A stretch of DNA of 60,247 nt, taken from positions 1 through 60,247 of the IMG/VR virus record IMGVR_UViG_3300033149_001001. One strand, given 5' to 3'. The position numbers were made by a program, and so were the translations under genes. The DNA is from a virus. The notes below the pieces were generated by a model. The model was not told the DNA's origin. It worked only from the letters and a program-made list of their open reading frames with translations, and ran no database searches. Below are positions 1-8,855 of this stretch, piece by piece (position 1 is the stretch's first letter; the number at the start of each line of letters is the position of its first letter).

Positions 1-114
1 ACGGTCCAGGGCATAATTGGGTGAAGAAGCGGTTCGACTTACCTATGGAGAGTGGTCGAGTCATCGGTCGAATCATTAAAGATGAGCGTATCGGCGTTCC
101 AGAGGATATGCGGG
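1..114. repeat. Copy 1 of 114-bp end overlap
   Basis: These bases are identical to 60134-60247. They lie inside the terminase gene, and the reading frame passes through the joined overlap without a break. The simplest reading is assembler overlap of a circular or circularly permuted genome rather than a biological terminal repeat. Confidence 0.95.
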
Positions 115-956
115 ATAAACCGCGTGTGGCAATTCGTAGTTCTCTCGCTGAGAACAAAATTATGCTGTTAGCTCAGCCGAATTACGTTCAAACGCTGAGG
201 TCTGCTGCTCGAAATGAAGCTGAACTTGCAGCCTGGATTGAAGGCTCTTGGGATATTACTGCCGGTGGGATGTTTGACGATATATGGGATGAAAGGATTC
301 ACGTCATCCCGGACATTCCGACGAATCTTTTGCGGAAATCTGGTTGGTTATTGAACCGGGCCTATGACCATGGGCAATCGAAACCATTCTCGGTGGGTTG
401 GTGGGCCCAGAGCAATGGCTCACCTATCAAGCTGTATGATCGCTTATTCGGAGAGGTAAAAGGTGATTTGATTCTCTTCAATGAGTATTATGGCTGTACT
501 GATGAAGAGGATGAGGGTCTGAATATGACCGCTCGCGAAATTGCGATTCAAATCAAAGAGCGGGAGAAGGAGATGGGTCTTCGTGGAAGAATAAAACGAG
601 GCCCGGCCGATAGTGCTATATTTGCCAGATATGACGGCACTAAAACGGTAGCCGGAGATATGAAAAAAGAAGGAATCTATTGGGACTCTGTAGATAAATC
701 ACCGGGATCACGTAAACAGGGGTGGCAACAATTGCGAACTCGATTGAGGGGTTCGATTCCAGATAAGGGCAAGAGAGAATATCCAGGACTGTTCGTTTGT
801 GAGGGTTGTCAGGATTGGCGACGAACAGTACCTTGTTTGTCTCGCGACGATAAGGATTTGGATGATGTAAACACTAAGACCGAAGATCATGCTGGGGACA
901 TGACCCGATACCGGCTGCGTTGGACTCGCAAAACCATTATTCAAAGGAATTGGTGA
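1..956 (+). CDS. terL: Terminase large subunit, C-terminal part (gene broken by window ends)
   Basis: This is the 3' part of the packaging motor gene whose 5' part lies at 59587-60247. The frame is open from base 3, and the first residues (GPGHNWVKKRF) continue the ATPase domain. Joined across the 114-bp overlap, the gene is 1503 nt and encodes about 500 residues, a normal TerL length. The central part (LILFNEYYG, then KRGPADSAIF) fits the C-terminal RNase H-like nuclease that cuts concatemeric DNA at the capsid portal. The portal gene starts one base after the stop codon. The apparent GTG start at 21 is not a real start. The family assignment is from motifs and gene order. Confidence 0.9.
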   Translation, partial: GPGHNWVKKRFDLPMESGRVIGRIIKDERIGVPEDMRDKPRVAIRSSLAENKIMLLAQPNYVQTLRSAARNEAELAAWIEGSWDITAGGMFDDIWDERIHVIPDIPTNLLRKSGWLLNRAYDHGQSKPFSVGWWAQSNGSPIKLYDRLFGEVKGDLILFNEYYGCTDEEDEGLNMTAREIAIQIKEREKEMGLRGRIKRGPADSAIFARYDGTKTVAGDMKKEGIYWDSVDKSPGSRKQGWQQLRTRLRGSIPDKGKREYPGLFVCEGCQDWRRTVPCLSRDDKDLDDVNTKTEDHAGDMTRYRLRWTRKTIIQRNW

Positions 957-957
957 T

Positions 958-2397
958 ATGGCTGAGAAAAAGGAAGCAACTGTCGCAACGCCGAGCCTTG
1001 CTTATCAAGCGATGGCCTCGAAATGGCAAAAGATGAATACATTGCTTAGCGGCACAGACGCCATGCGTAAGGCTGGCGAAGATATGGCTCCTCGCCATGA
1101 GCATGAGAGTGAACGAGCATATGCAGATAGAATCGACTGCAATGTTTTATTCAATATGGTGGACCTTACTCTTCGTTCGTGGGTCGGTCGTCCTTTTGGT
1201 TCTCCGATCACGTATTCAGAGGATTTTGCTCCGCACTTGGTTCCCCTTATGGAGGATGTGGACCTTAATGGTAATAATCTTGACGTGTTTGCTCGTCAAT
1301 GGTTTCGTGACGGTGTGGCTAAGGCATTTTCACATGTGTTGGTTGAATTTCCGCGTGTGTTTCTTGGGCCCCGAACACTTGCCGACGATGATCGGATGAA
1401 TATCCGGCCATATTTTGTCCATGTGAGACCTGAGCAGATGTTTTTTGCGTTGGCCTCACGGGTGGGCGGTAGAGAGATTTTGACACATGTCCGAATTCGA
1501 GAAGAGCGAATTGAACTTGATGGTTGGGAAGAGATTATTGTTGAGCAGATTCGTGTTCTTGAATTAGATCATATCAATATGGGCACTGATGATGAGCCTG
1601 AGTTCATTCAGAAGGTGCGAGTTGACATTTATCGGCAGGACCCATCTGTAAAAGAGGAGAAGTGGATCATTGTCGAGCAATTTTGGATGGATATTGACTT
1701 TATTCCAGTTGTATCATTTTATTCGGATCGTCAAGGGTTTATGCTTGGCCGGTCGCCTCTGGATGATCTTGCCGACCTAAACATTCGGCATTGGCAGTCG
1801 ATGTCGGACCAAATCGCGATTCTTACGGTAGCTCGATTCCCGATTTTGGCGTGCTCTGGTGGTGACGATGAGGAAGCCAATTTGGTCATCGGCCCAAAAG
1901 AGTGGCTTTTTACATCTGATCCTACGGCTAAGTTCTACTACGTGGAGCACAAAGGTTCGGCCATTTCGGCGGGCGAAGTGGATATTGCAAATTTGGAAAA
2001 GCGTATGCAGTCCTATGGGGCTGAATTTGCAAAAGATCGTCCGGATCGTGAGTCGGCCTTGGCTCGGAACTTGGATACCACTGAGGCGACGTCACCACTC
2101 CAGGACGTAACATATAGATTCAACGATGCCATGAACTATGCGTTGTGGATGATGTCACAATGGATGCGAAAAGAGCATAGCGGCATTGCAAAAGTGCCCA
2201 CTGATTTCACTTCAACACAGGCAGCCGAACTTCAAGTTCTTTTGGAGACCTGGAAAGAAGGTGGCCTTACAACTGGAGAATATCTGCAAGAATTGCAGCG
2301 TCGTGGTCTATTAACTGAGGAGCTTGTGATCTCCTCAAAATCCCGTAACCCTGATGAAAGGAAACTGAACAATGAAGATTCTAAAGAAAGTCAATGA
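958..2397 (+). CDS. Portal protein (DUF4055-like)
   Basis: A 479-residue protein directly after the large terminase and before a scaffold-like gene, which is the portal position. It should form the dodecameric ring at the capsid vertex through which DNA passes. The N-terminal stretch with YADRIDCNVLFNMVDLTLRSW resembles the conserved start of DUF4055-type portals, where a Tyr/Arg-rich segment precedes a repeated 'LxGxxF'-like motif. Near the C-terminus an Ala/Glu-rich helical region is followed by a charged tail. The start ATG at 958 is preceded by AAAGGA. Its last 26 bases overlap the next gene. Confidence 0.85.
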   Translation: MAEKKEATVATPSLAYQAMASKWQKMNTLLSGTDAMRKAGEDMAPRHEHESERAYADRIDCNVLFNMVDLTLRSWVGRPFGSPITYSEDFAPHLVPLMEDVDLNGNNLDVFARQWFRDGVAKAFSHVLVEFPRVFLGPRTLADDDRMNIRPYFVHVRPEQMFFALASRVGGREILTHVRIREERIELDGWEEIIVEQIRVLELDHINMGTDDEPEFIQKVRVDIYRQDPSVKEEKWIIVEQFWMDIDFIPVVSFYSDRQGFMLGRSPLDDLADLNIRHWQSMSDQIAILTVARFPILACSGGDDEEANLVIGPKEWLFTSDPTAKFYYVEHKGSAISAGEVDIANLEKRMQSYGAEFAKDRPDRESALARNLDTTEATSPLQDVTYRFNDAMNYALWMMSQWMRKEHSGIAKVPTDFTSTQAAELQVLLETWKEGGLTTGEYLQELQRRGLLTEELVISSKSRNPDERKLNNEDSKESQ

Positions 2398-3175
2398 GCT
2401 AACTGAGGTCGATGCCAATCTTCGCGTGTTCTACGAGGAAGACACGGAGAACGGTGGGTATAAGCTCAAGAGTGATGAAATCACGGCTACAGCGATCTCT
2501 GTGATTTCTGGGCTCAATGGAGCTTTGGGGGCGGCCCGGAGTGAAGCTGAGGCTGCAAAACGAAACGGAACCGTTGATTTGTCCGTGTTGGCTGACTACG
2601 GCACTGACCCTCAAAGCATTGCTGATGCAGTCAATGCCAAGATTGAAGAGCTTTCCAGTGCGGCAACTTCGAGCCAGAAAGACATTGAGGCTCGGATCAG
2701 CAGGATCAAAAAAGAACATGCTGAGGCGTTGGCTGAGGCCACTTCCGCCAAGGATCAGGAGATTATGCGGCAGCAGCAGGCCCTTCACAATTATATGCTG
2801 GACACCGCCGTCATGAGTGCCGCGACGAGTTGGACTGGTCTGAACGCTAAACTGGTCGCCCCGTTTGCTCGTGGGCAAATGAAGGTTGCTGAAATTGACG
2901 GGCAGCCTCGTGTTGTTGTGGTAGACAGCGATGGGCAACCTCGTTATTCCAAAAATCCGGACCGGGCGGGTGAAATGATGCAGGCCGATGAATTGCTCAA
3001 AGAGATGTCAGAGCAGCCGGATTACCGTCAGCTTTTCCCGTCCCAGCAGGCTTCCACGGGTGGCGGTGCTGAGCAGACTCGTACGCCGGTAGGTGTTCGC
3101 ACCGGCGTCAAGAAGGAAAACATGACTTCGGCGGAGAAGATCAATGCGGGCCTTGCGGCAAGACGTCGTAGATAA
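2372..3175 (+). CDS. Putative capsid scaffold protein
   Basis: A 267-residue, highly charged protein between portal and major capsid genes. Residues about 75-150 are Glu/Lys/Ala-rich with heptad character (coiled coil), and the C-terminus is basic (GLAARRRR), both common in scaffolding proteins that bind coat protein. No protease motif is visible. The start ATG at 2372 lies inside the portal gene and has GAAAGGA upstream. Role is inferred from position and composition; sequence families of scaffolds are too diverse to name one. Confidence 0.7.
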   Translation: MKILKKVNELTEVDANLRVFYEEDTENGGYKLKSDEITATAISVISGLNGALGAARSEAEAAKRNGTVDLSVLADYGTDPQSIADAVNAKIEELSSAATSSQKDIEARISRIKKEHAEALAEATSAKDQEIMRQQQALHNYMLDTAVMSAATSWTGLNAKLVAPFARGQMKVAEIDGQPRVVVVDSDGQPRYSKNPDRAGEMMQADELLKEMSEQPDYRQLFPSQQASTGGGAEQTRTPVGVRTGVKKENMTSAEKINAGLAARRRR

Positions 3176-3187
3176 AGGCCCTAAATC

Positions 3188-3242
3188 GGACCCGAAAGTT
3201 TTGGATTTTTTACTTGACTTTCGGGTCCGATAATGTTATGAT
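3188..3242 (+). promoter_or_regulatory. Promoter with overlapping inverted repeat before the capsid gene
   Basis: A -35 TTGACT (3214-3219) is separated by 17 bp from a -10 TATGAT (3237-3242). A 13-bp inverted repeat, CGGACCCGAAAGT at 3188-3200 with its complement at 3216-3228, overlaps the -35 and spacer. It could be an operator or a weak terminator/attenuator. A leader of about 100 nt with AAGGAG follows before the capsid ATG. Confidence 0.7.
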
Positions 3243-3351
3243 GTAAATTGTAGCACTTGGCATGAGGGCGATCCTTGGCCGAAACCGCGATGGTTTTCAA
3301 TGTGCTTTCCCGTTGAAGATTGAGTTTTGCGAATGCTAAGGAGATCAAAAA

Positions 3352-4269
3352 ATGGCAAGTGTGACCCTCGTTGAAAGTGCCAAGCTGGCCCAGGACCAGA
3401 TGGTTGTCGGGCTTATTGAGTCCGTCGTGACTGTGAACCACATGTATCAATTGCTTCCCTTTGAGGGGATCGACGGAAATGCCCTGGCCTACAATCGTGA
3501 AAACGCCCTCGGCGATGTCCAGAATGTGGGTGTTGGCGATAATATCACTGCGAAGGCTGCGGCCACCTTTACGCAGGTGACTTCCAGTCTGACGACCATC
3601 GTCGGTGACGCCGAAGTCAATGGTCTGATTCAGGCGACTCGTTCGGCTCGTACAGACCAAACTGGTGTCCAGATCGCCTCGAAGGCGAAGAGTGCTGGCC
3701 GTCAGTTCCAGAACCATCTCATCAATGGCACCGGGGCCAGTAATCAGTTTAACGGCCTCCTGAATCTGTGTGCTCCCAGCCAGAAGGTTGCTACCGGAGA
3801 CAATGGTGGGGCCCTCAGTTTCGATTTCATGGATGAAATGCTTGATCTCGTCACTGCTAAAGATGGCGACGTCGATTTCATTCTGATGCACGCCCGTACA
3901 ATTCGTTCTTACAAGGCGTTGCTTCGGGGTCTGGGTGGCGTGACCATGCAGGAAGTCTATGAGCTTCCCAGCGGTCGCAATGTGCCGAGCTACAGCGGTG
4001 TGCCAATTTTGCGGAATGACTATATTCCGATCAACCAGACTAAGGGCATCGGCTCTAATCAGACGACCATCTTTGCGGGTTGTTTCGATGACGGTGATAT
4101 GCGGACCGGTCTACTTGGCCTGACGGCTGCCAATGCCTATGGCTTGATGGTCGAGGATGTCGGCATTTCCGAGACCAAGGATGAGCATATCTGGCGTGTC
4201 AAGTGGTATTGCGGCTTGGCTTTATTCAGTGAGCTTGCTCTGGCTGCTGCGGACGGCATCACCAACTAA
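3352..4269 (+). CDS. Major capsid protein
   Basis: A 305-residue protein with its own strong promoter and Shine-Dalgarno (AAGGAG), located after the scaffold gene and before decoration-like and connector genes. It begins MASVTLVESAKLAQDQMV and contains LPFEGIDGNALAYNRE, a pattern of HK97-fold coat proteins of the roughly 300-residue class that lack a delta domain. The C-terminal segment (DEHIWRVKWYCGLAL) fits the last beta-strands of the fold. It should assemble the icosahedral head. Assignment rests on pattern and gene order. Confidence 0.85.
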   Translation: MASVTLVESAKLAQDQMVVGLIESVVTVNHMYQLLPFEGIDGNALAYNRENALGDVQNVGVGDNITAKAAATFTQVTSSLTTIVGDAEVNGLIQATRSARTDQTGVQIASKAKSAGRQFQNHLINGTGASNQFNGLLNLCAPSQKVATGDNGGALSFDFMDEMLDLVTAKDGDVDFILMHARTIRSYKALLRGLGGVTMQEVYELPSGRNVPSYSGVPILRNDYIPINQTKGIGSNQTTIFAGCFDDGDMRTGLLGLTAANAYGLMVEDVGISETKDEHIWRVKWYCGLALFSELALAAADGITN

Positions 4270-4284
4270 TCACTCTTGAGATCA

Positions 4285-4304
4285 TGGGGGCCTTCGGGCC
4301 CCCA
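4285..4304 (+). terminator. UUCG-capped hairpin after capsid gene
   Basis: An 8-bp GC-only stem (TGGGGGCC with its complement) closed by a TTCG tetraloop. There is no U-run, so it may act as an RNA 3'-end stabiliser or partial terminator that keeps capsid mRNA abundant, rather than a full stop. Confidence 0.6.
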
Positions 4305-4327
4305 GATTCTTATAAAGGAGATCAGCA

Positions 4328-4885
4328 ATGTCATTTTATACCGTTACTTTGCCTGATAGTGCCAAGTCGCTTCTGCACAATGGTGTGGATCGAATGGTCG
4401 TTGAGGCAAATTCGGCCGCCCAAGCCAAAGTGCTGGCTGAGGCTCAAAGTTCTCTGGAACCCCATGCTCCCTGGGCAAATGCGACCGTAGTTGAGCAGAC
4501 CCAGAACCTTGTTGGTACGGTATTCACTATTACCGTCGATCCTGCGGGTACGCCTGTTGTGTTTGCTTATACGGCCGAAGATGGCGACACTTGGGAAGAT
4601 GTTGCTGAGGCTTTGGAAGTTCTGTGTGAAGTATCCTACACGTCGTCCTGGGCGAAGGATTCCACTCACGGGCTTCATGGCACGCTCGTGATCGCTACTG
4701 GCTCTGGGACGGACGATCTTGGGGATAAGGCCGTGACGGCAACTGCCATTGGCCCTAATGGGGAAGACCTGTCTGCGAAATTCTTCGGGAACATCGTGGA
4801 TGAAGGGTCTTCCACCGATGATCTGAGCGTGGATTGTCTCAGTATTTGTCCGTCACTTCGGGTAATCGGGGCATACAAAGGCTAA
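4328..4885 (+). CDS. Capsid-associated protein, paralogue A
   Basis: A 185-residue protein of unknown family directly after the major capsid gene. It shares layout with the next gene: a start of M-x-FY-V, an Ala-rich segment with A-x-x-AKVL-A-E, a central VTV/ITV strand followed by a 'DxWxDVAEALEVL' helix, and a C-terminal 'SVD' segment. This suggests an old duplication. The position fits head decoration or minor capsid proteins. Shine-Dalgarno AAGGAG precedes the ATG. Confidence 0.65.
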   Translation: MSFYTVTLPDSAKSLLHNGVDRMVVEANSAAQAKVLAEAQSSLEPHAPWANATVVEQTQNLVGTVFTITVDPAGTPVVFAYTAEDGDTWEDVAEALEVLCEVSYTSSWAKDSTHGLHGTLVIATGSGTDDLGDKAVTATAIGPNGEDLSAKFFGNIVDEGSSTDDLSVDCLSICPSLRVIGAYKG

Positions 4886-4915
4886 GAACGTAATCCCAAT
4901 TTGAAAGGGTAGAAC

Positions 4916-5485
4916 ATGGCAGGTTTTTACTACGTGAAAGTCGCGGACGACGATCAGAAGACTATGATTGAGGGCAAAGATGGCTTTGTCGTCAATGCCG
5001 AGAACGCGACTGAGGCAAAGAAAGTTATTAAGGCGTCTCGCCTATTTCCGAGTGATGCGGCGGTAGAAGCTGCGTCTGCGACGTTGCTTGCTGATCCTGC
5101 GGACCTCGCGGATTGGCGTGCCAAGATTAGCATCTACAAGCCCGACGCTTCTTTGCTTGAGCAAGTGACGGTCACGGGTGTCTCCACAGCCACGGCCGAT
5201 AGCTTTGGGGCTTTATTGGTTACGGCCTTGAATGCAACCTCCAGTATTGCGGGAGCCGCATACAATGACAGCACGAACGTGTTGACCATTGCGGAGACCA
5301 CAGACGGTATTGGCGATCATACGGTTGTTGTGGAGTTTTTACCTCCAGCAACTTGGAGTGATCCGTCAATTTCGTTTGATGAGTTCTATTCCACTCTCGT
5401 CCACGAGGGCAACAGTGGAGAAGCATTATCGGTAACGCTGGTGCAAGTGACTACGCCCGCCGTTCTGTATTCGGTGGATGGTTAA
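4916..5485 (+). CDS. Capsid-associated protein, paralogue B
   Basis: A 189-residue protein with the same layout as the preceding gene: MAGFYYVKV start, VNAENATEAKKV helix, then a repeated domain with 'VTGVSTATADSFGALL' and 'NVLTIAETTDGIGDHTV'. The two proteins are probably diverged tandem duplicates. It is followed by a strong terminator, so the capsid operon ends here. Function is inferred from position only. Confidence 0.65.
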   Translation: MAGFYYVKVADDDQKTMIEGKDGFVVNAENATEAKKVIKASRLFPSDAAVEAASATLLADPADLADWRAKISIYKPDASLLEQVTVTGVSTATADSFGALLVTALNATSSIAGAAYNDSTNVLTIAETTDGIGDHTVVVEFLPPATWSDPSISFDEFYSTLVHEGNSGEALSVTLVQVTTPAVLYSVDG

Positions 5486-5497
5486 TCGAGATTGATG

Positions 5498-5533
5498 GAG
5501 TCCGGGACGTCCCCGGACTCTTTCCTTTATTTT
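5498..5533 (+). terminator. Intrinsic terminator
   Basis: A 9-bp stem GAGTCCGGG / CCCGGACTC with a 5-nt loop, followed by TTTCCTTTATTTT. It closes the capsid transcription unit. Confidence 0.8.
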
Positions 5534-5546
5534 CGTAGGAGAAGAT

Positions 5547-5936
5547 ATGCAAAGCACTATGATCCGAATGACCCTGACAGGAGCCCTTACGGGCAAGACA
5601 ATTTTGCTGAATGGACATCAATTCGTCAATGGGGTGCATGAGTTTACTGGTGGACCCAGCGAGATTGATGGGGTTTCGACCTACTTCACCCGATGCTATC
5701 AAGTGAAGATTTCTATCCCTGGGCTTGAGAAGAAAGTTGCCGCCTCAGATCGTGATAAGCCGAGTGAACGACAGGCCGACATTATCGAAGCAGTTAATGC
5801 CACCGACAAAGAGTCGTGGATCGATAAAGGAGCCGCAATTCCTCATCCAAAAGTCAAAGATGTCGCTGAATTGATGGATGATCCGACCGTGACTAAGGCC
5901 GAAATCATTGAGGTCATCGAGAAATGGCTTTCATAG
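5547..5936 (+). CDS. Hypothetical head-region protein with C-terminal helical (LEM/HeH-like) segment
   Basis: A 129-residue protein between the capsid and connector genes. The N-terminal half is beta-rich with a GHQFVNGVHEF segment. The last 35 residues (VKDVAELMDDPTVTKAEIIEVIEKWL) form two helices resembling the short HeH/LEM-like modules seen in phage structural proteins. Its end overlaps the next gene by 13 bases, so translation is probably coupled. No confident function. Confidence 0.65.
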   Translation: MQSTMIRMTLTGALTGKTILLNGHQFVNGVHEFTGGPSEIDGVSTYFTRCYQVKISIPGLEKKVAASDRDKPSERQADIIEAVNATDKESWIDKGAAIPHPKVKDVAELMDDPTVTKAEIIEVIEKWLS

Positions 5937-6442
5937 TACAGGACCCAGACACTCCAAAATCTGACGCGAATGCGTATATCAGTGTTGCGGAGTTTGCGGC
6001 GTATCACGCTGATAGAGGCAATGCCTATACCGCTACCGATATGGAGATCGAACAGGCGATTGTCAGGGCAACGGATTACATAGATGCCAGATGGACGTTC
6101 GCGGGCAGTCGGGAGGATGCGGATCAATCCACCGAATGCCCGCGATCTGGCGTCTATGCCCCTGATACCGGATATCTATTAGATGGATATCCAGAGGAGT
6201 TAAAAGAGGCGTGTGCTGAATATGCCTTATCAGCTTTGTCCGCATCACTTTATCCGGCACCCAATGTGGATACTACCGGCCGGACGGTCAAGATGACCCG
6301 ACGAAAAGCAGACGTCATTGAGAGAGAAACAGAATACGAAAACCCGGCGAAGGTGGGGTGGACAAGTTACCCCCTGGCTGATGGTCAAATGAGAAGAACG
6401 CGATTGCTGTCTTTGGCTCGCCGCACATTAGGTAGGGCATAA
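5924..6442 (+). CDS. Head-tail adaptor (DnaT-like ssDNA-binding family)
   Basis: A 172-residue protein. The N-terminal pattern DANAYISVAEFAAYHADRG is typical of the phage family labelled 'DnaT-like ssDNA-binding protein', which in structural clusters sits as the adaptor below the portal. Residues 40-60 (EQAIVRATDYIDARW) and 95-120 (LKEACAEYALSAL) match the helical bundle of such adaptors. The C-terminal part is basic. It precedes the stopper and tail-terminator genes, as expected of a connector. Confidence 0.8.
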   Translation: MAFIVQDPDTPKSDANAYISVAEFAAYHADRGNAYTATDMEIEQAIVRATDYIDARWTFAGSREDADQSTECPRSGVYAPDTGYLLDGYPEELKEACAEYALSALSASLYPAPNVDTTGRTVKMTRRKADVIERETEYENPAKVGWTSYPLADGQMRRTRLLSLARRTLGRA

Positions 6443-6443
6443 A

Positions 6444-6803
6444 ATGGCACTCCCCGTCGAATGGGCTTGGCTTGAAGATTTGATTGCCGAAGAGGGCCGA
6501 GCCTTCACTCTGACGCCTCCGGGGACTCTTCAAGATACGGATAAGCCTTGGAGGGGGAACAAGGCGGGCACGGCGGATAACGAGATTGGTGTTTTTGTCC
6601 GGTACAAATCTCGTGAAGTGGATGGTGACGAGATTCGCCGAGGCGACCAAAAGGTGTTGACAATCCCCAGTGAAAATATCGATATTGAGGATGGGACCAA
6701 GCTGGTTGATTCCCTGGACTCTTCCAGTTGGCACGTAGTAAATGTGGAGAAAATTACGTCAGGGTCCGATATTTTGCTTTACATTTTGCAGATAAGGCAG
6801 TAA
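6444..6803 (+). CDS. Putative head closure (stopper) protein
   Basis: A 119-residue beta-rich protein one base after the adaptor gene. 'IPSENIDIEDGTKLVD' and the C-terminal 'YILQIRQ' strand resemble small head-completion proteins that plug the portal until the tail docks. The assignment is based on size, predicted strands and position between adaptor and tail terminator. Confidence 0.65.
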   Translation: MALPVEWAWLEDLIAEEGRAFTLTPPGTLQDTDKPWRGNKAGTADNEIGVFVRYKSREVDGDEIRRGDQKVLTIPSENIDIEDGTKLVDSLDSSSWHVVNVEKITSGSDILLYILQIRQ

Positions 6804-6811
6804 AATAGGGT

Positions 6812-7228
6812 ATGATCGCTTCGCGTACAGATGCAAGAGACATAATTCTCACTACGGTGAAGGCCGTAGTGGAGGCACAGTCATTATACGCAATTTATGA
6901 CGATACGGTAAAGCAGCCACCCACAAGTGGATCAACCAAGTGGGTTCGTGTTTCTGTGAGGCATCGAAACGGTTCACGAAGCTCTTTATCAAGAAAAGAT
7001 GGGTCAGCCAAGCATACCCAATCGGGCTTTGTTTTCGTGGAAATTTTCACGCCGCGAGACAATGGGTTGATTCAAAGTGATATTTTTTCTGAGTTGTTCG
7101 CTGAGGCGTTCCGAAGCTATAATGGTGATATTTGGTATCGGGATGTATCAGCGGTCGAACAGGGCCAGGATGGTAATTGGTATAGAACAGACGTAATCGC
7201 TGAATTCCAGTATGATTTGATACAGTAA
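6812..7228 (+). CDS. Putative tail terminator (DUF4128-like)
   Basis: A 138-residue protein with an N-terminal helix, a segment WVRVSVRHRNGSRSSLS, and 'GFVFVEIFTPRDNG', the pattern of gpU/DUF4128-like tail terminators, which cap the tail tube and join it to the head. It lies just before the tail tube gene. Confidence 0.7.
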   Translation: MIASRTDARDIILTTVKAVVEAQSLYAIYDDTVKQPPTSGSTKWVRVSVRHRNGSRSSLSRKDGSAKHTQSGFVFVEIFTPRDNGLIQSDIFSELFAEAFRSYNGDIWYRDVSAVEQGQDGNWYRTDVIAEFQYDLIQ

Positions 7229-7239
7229 GGAGTACGTTT

Positions 7240-8778
7240 ATGGCTGCACCAGTAAGTAAGATCAATTCTAATGTGGTGGAAACAGCGTATGCAGAGGAAG
7301 AGAGTATCAAGACCTTGCCGACGACTCCGGTTTGGCGTCCTCTTGATGTGAATTCTTTCACCGATTTCGGTGGTTCAGTTTCCACAATAGCACGGACGCC
7401 GTTTCGTGCGGATCGACAGAATCGCAAGGGTTCGGTTGTCGATCTGGAGGCGGCTGGTACTCTGAATCATGACCTCGTTCAGGAAGGTCTTCAAGACCTC
7501 CTCCAGGGGTTTTTCTTCGCCAACCTGCGAACCAAAGTTGAGTTCGGTGGGGCAGGTGAGATCACCAATGTGGATGGGACAGGTAATGACTACGAAGCGA
7601 CTTCGGGCCTTGACGTATTTGAGAGTGGCGATCTTGTGATGGCATCCGGCTTTACGAATGCCAGCAATAACGGTCTCAAGACGGTCGTAACTGCGGCTGC
7701 GGCCTCGCTGGAAGTAAGCGAGACCATTATTGATGAGACGCCTCCGGCGGGTGCGAAACTCGTCCAGGTAGGATATCAGTTTGAGACAGGTGACGCGGAA
7801 TTGGATGCTGCTGGTGATCTTCCGATTCTCAAGTCCACCACGAAAGACTTGACAGATTTCGGCCTCGTTCCGGGCGAATTCATTTATATTGGCGGGGATA
7901 TTGCGGTCATGCAGTTTGATACGGGCGGCGGCGGATTTTGCCGAGTTCGCTCAATTGCGGCCCATGAGATCGTTTTGGATAAATCGCAGAATGATCTTTC
8001 GACCGACGCCGGTACTGACAAGACTATCCAAGTCTTTTTTGGCCGAGTGCTCAAGAACGAGACCGGCACTGACATTGTACGTCGAACCTACAATATCGAG
8101 CGAAAGTTGGGGGCTCCAGACGAGGATGAACCGACGCAAATTCAATCGGAATACCTCACGGGTGCAGTGCCCAATGAAATGAGCCTCAACATTCCCACGG
8201 CCGACAAAGCAGTGATGGACCTTTCCTTTGTGGCGATGGATCATGAGCACCGTAACGGAGCTACTGGTGTTAAAAGCGGTACACGGATGGATTCTGTAGA
8301 AGAGGCCGCATTTAATACGAGTTCCGATGTCCCTCGCATCAACATTGCGGTTGTGAGTGATACGGACTCAAATCCCACGGCGTTGTTTGCGTTTGCCGAG
8401 GAGATGACGTTGACGATCAACAATAACGTCTCTCCTGACAAGGCCATCGGTGTGCTGGGTGGTTTTGACGCAAGTCATGGCAATTTTGTGGTGACGGGCA
8501 GCATGACCGCCTACTTCATGGATGTATCGGCCGTGACCGCCGTCAGAAACAACAGCGACATTACCTTGGACATGCACCTCGTCAAAGACAACGCAGGCAT
8601 CACCGTGGACATCCCGCTGCTGGGCTTGGGCGATGCTCGTCTGGACGTGAACCAGAACGAAGCGATTCGCATTCCGCTGACACAAGAAGCTGCGATTGGA
8701 ACTGGAGCAATTGCTGGATTCGATCACACACTTCTAATGTCTTTTTGGGATTATTTGCCGGACGCCGCTGAGGCGTAA
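7240..8778 (+). CDS. Major tail (tube) protein
   Basis: A 512-residue protein, long for a tube protein. The start (SKINSNVVETAYAEE) and 'VWRPLDVNSFTDFGGS' match phage tail tube proteins. Residues about 90-260 contain 'FESGDLVMASGFTNASNNG' and a similar later segment, likely inserted Ig-like or repeat domains on the tube surface. The second half has 'EEMTLTINNNVSPDKAIGVLGG', the tube beta-barrel segment. It is followed by a strong terminator. Confidence 0.8.
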   Translation: MAAPVSKINSNVVETAYAEEESIKTLPTTPVWRPLDVNSFTDFGGSVSTIARTPFRADRQNRKGSVVDLEAAGTLNHDLVQEGLQDLLQGFFFANLRTKVEFGGAGEITNVDGTGNDYEATSGLDVFESGDLVMASGFTNASNNGLKTVVTAAAASLEVSETIIDETPPAGAKLVQVGYQFETGDAELDAAGDLPILKSTTKDLTDFGLVPGEFIYIGGDIAVMQFDTGGGGFCRVRSIAAHEIVLDKSQNDLSTDAGTDKTIQVFFGRVLKNETGTDIVRRTYNIERKLGAPDEDEPTQIQSEYLTGAVPNEMSLNIPTADKAVMDLSFVAMDHEHRNGATGVKSGTRMDSVEEAAFNTSSDVPRINIAVVSDTDSNPTALFAFAEEMTLTINNNVSPDKAIGVLGGFDASHGNFVVTGSMTAYFMDVSAVTAVRNNSDITLDMHLVKDNAGITVDIPLLGLGDARLDVNQNEAIRIPLTQEAAIGTGAIAGFDHTLLMSFWDYLPDAAEA

Positions 8779-8800
8779 ACCAGAGTAAACCGAAGTAAAC

Positions 8801-8837
8801 AGGTCCGGGGACGTTCCCGGACCTTTCTTTCTTTTTT
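8801..8837 (+). terminator. Intrinsic terminator after tail tube gene
   Basis: AGGTCCGGG / CCCGGACCT 9-bp stem with a 6-nt loop, followed by a pyrimidine run ending in TTTTTT. It is probably a partial terminator that lets the tube gene be made in excess over downstream tail genes. Confidence 0.8.
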
Positions 8838-8855
8838 GTATAGGAGACAGAGAAA

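Noticed and set aside
1-114. True direct terminal repeat of a linear virion genome
   Set aside because: The repeat lies inside terL and the joined gene is intact and of normal length; the repeat is explained by a circular assembly cut at a random point.
3181-3891. A 236-codon - strand frame opposite the capsid gene
   Set aside because: Shadow of the major capsid gene's codon structure with no independent signals.
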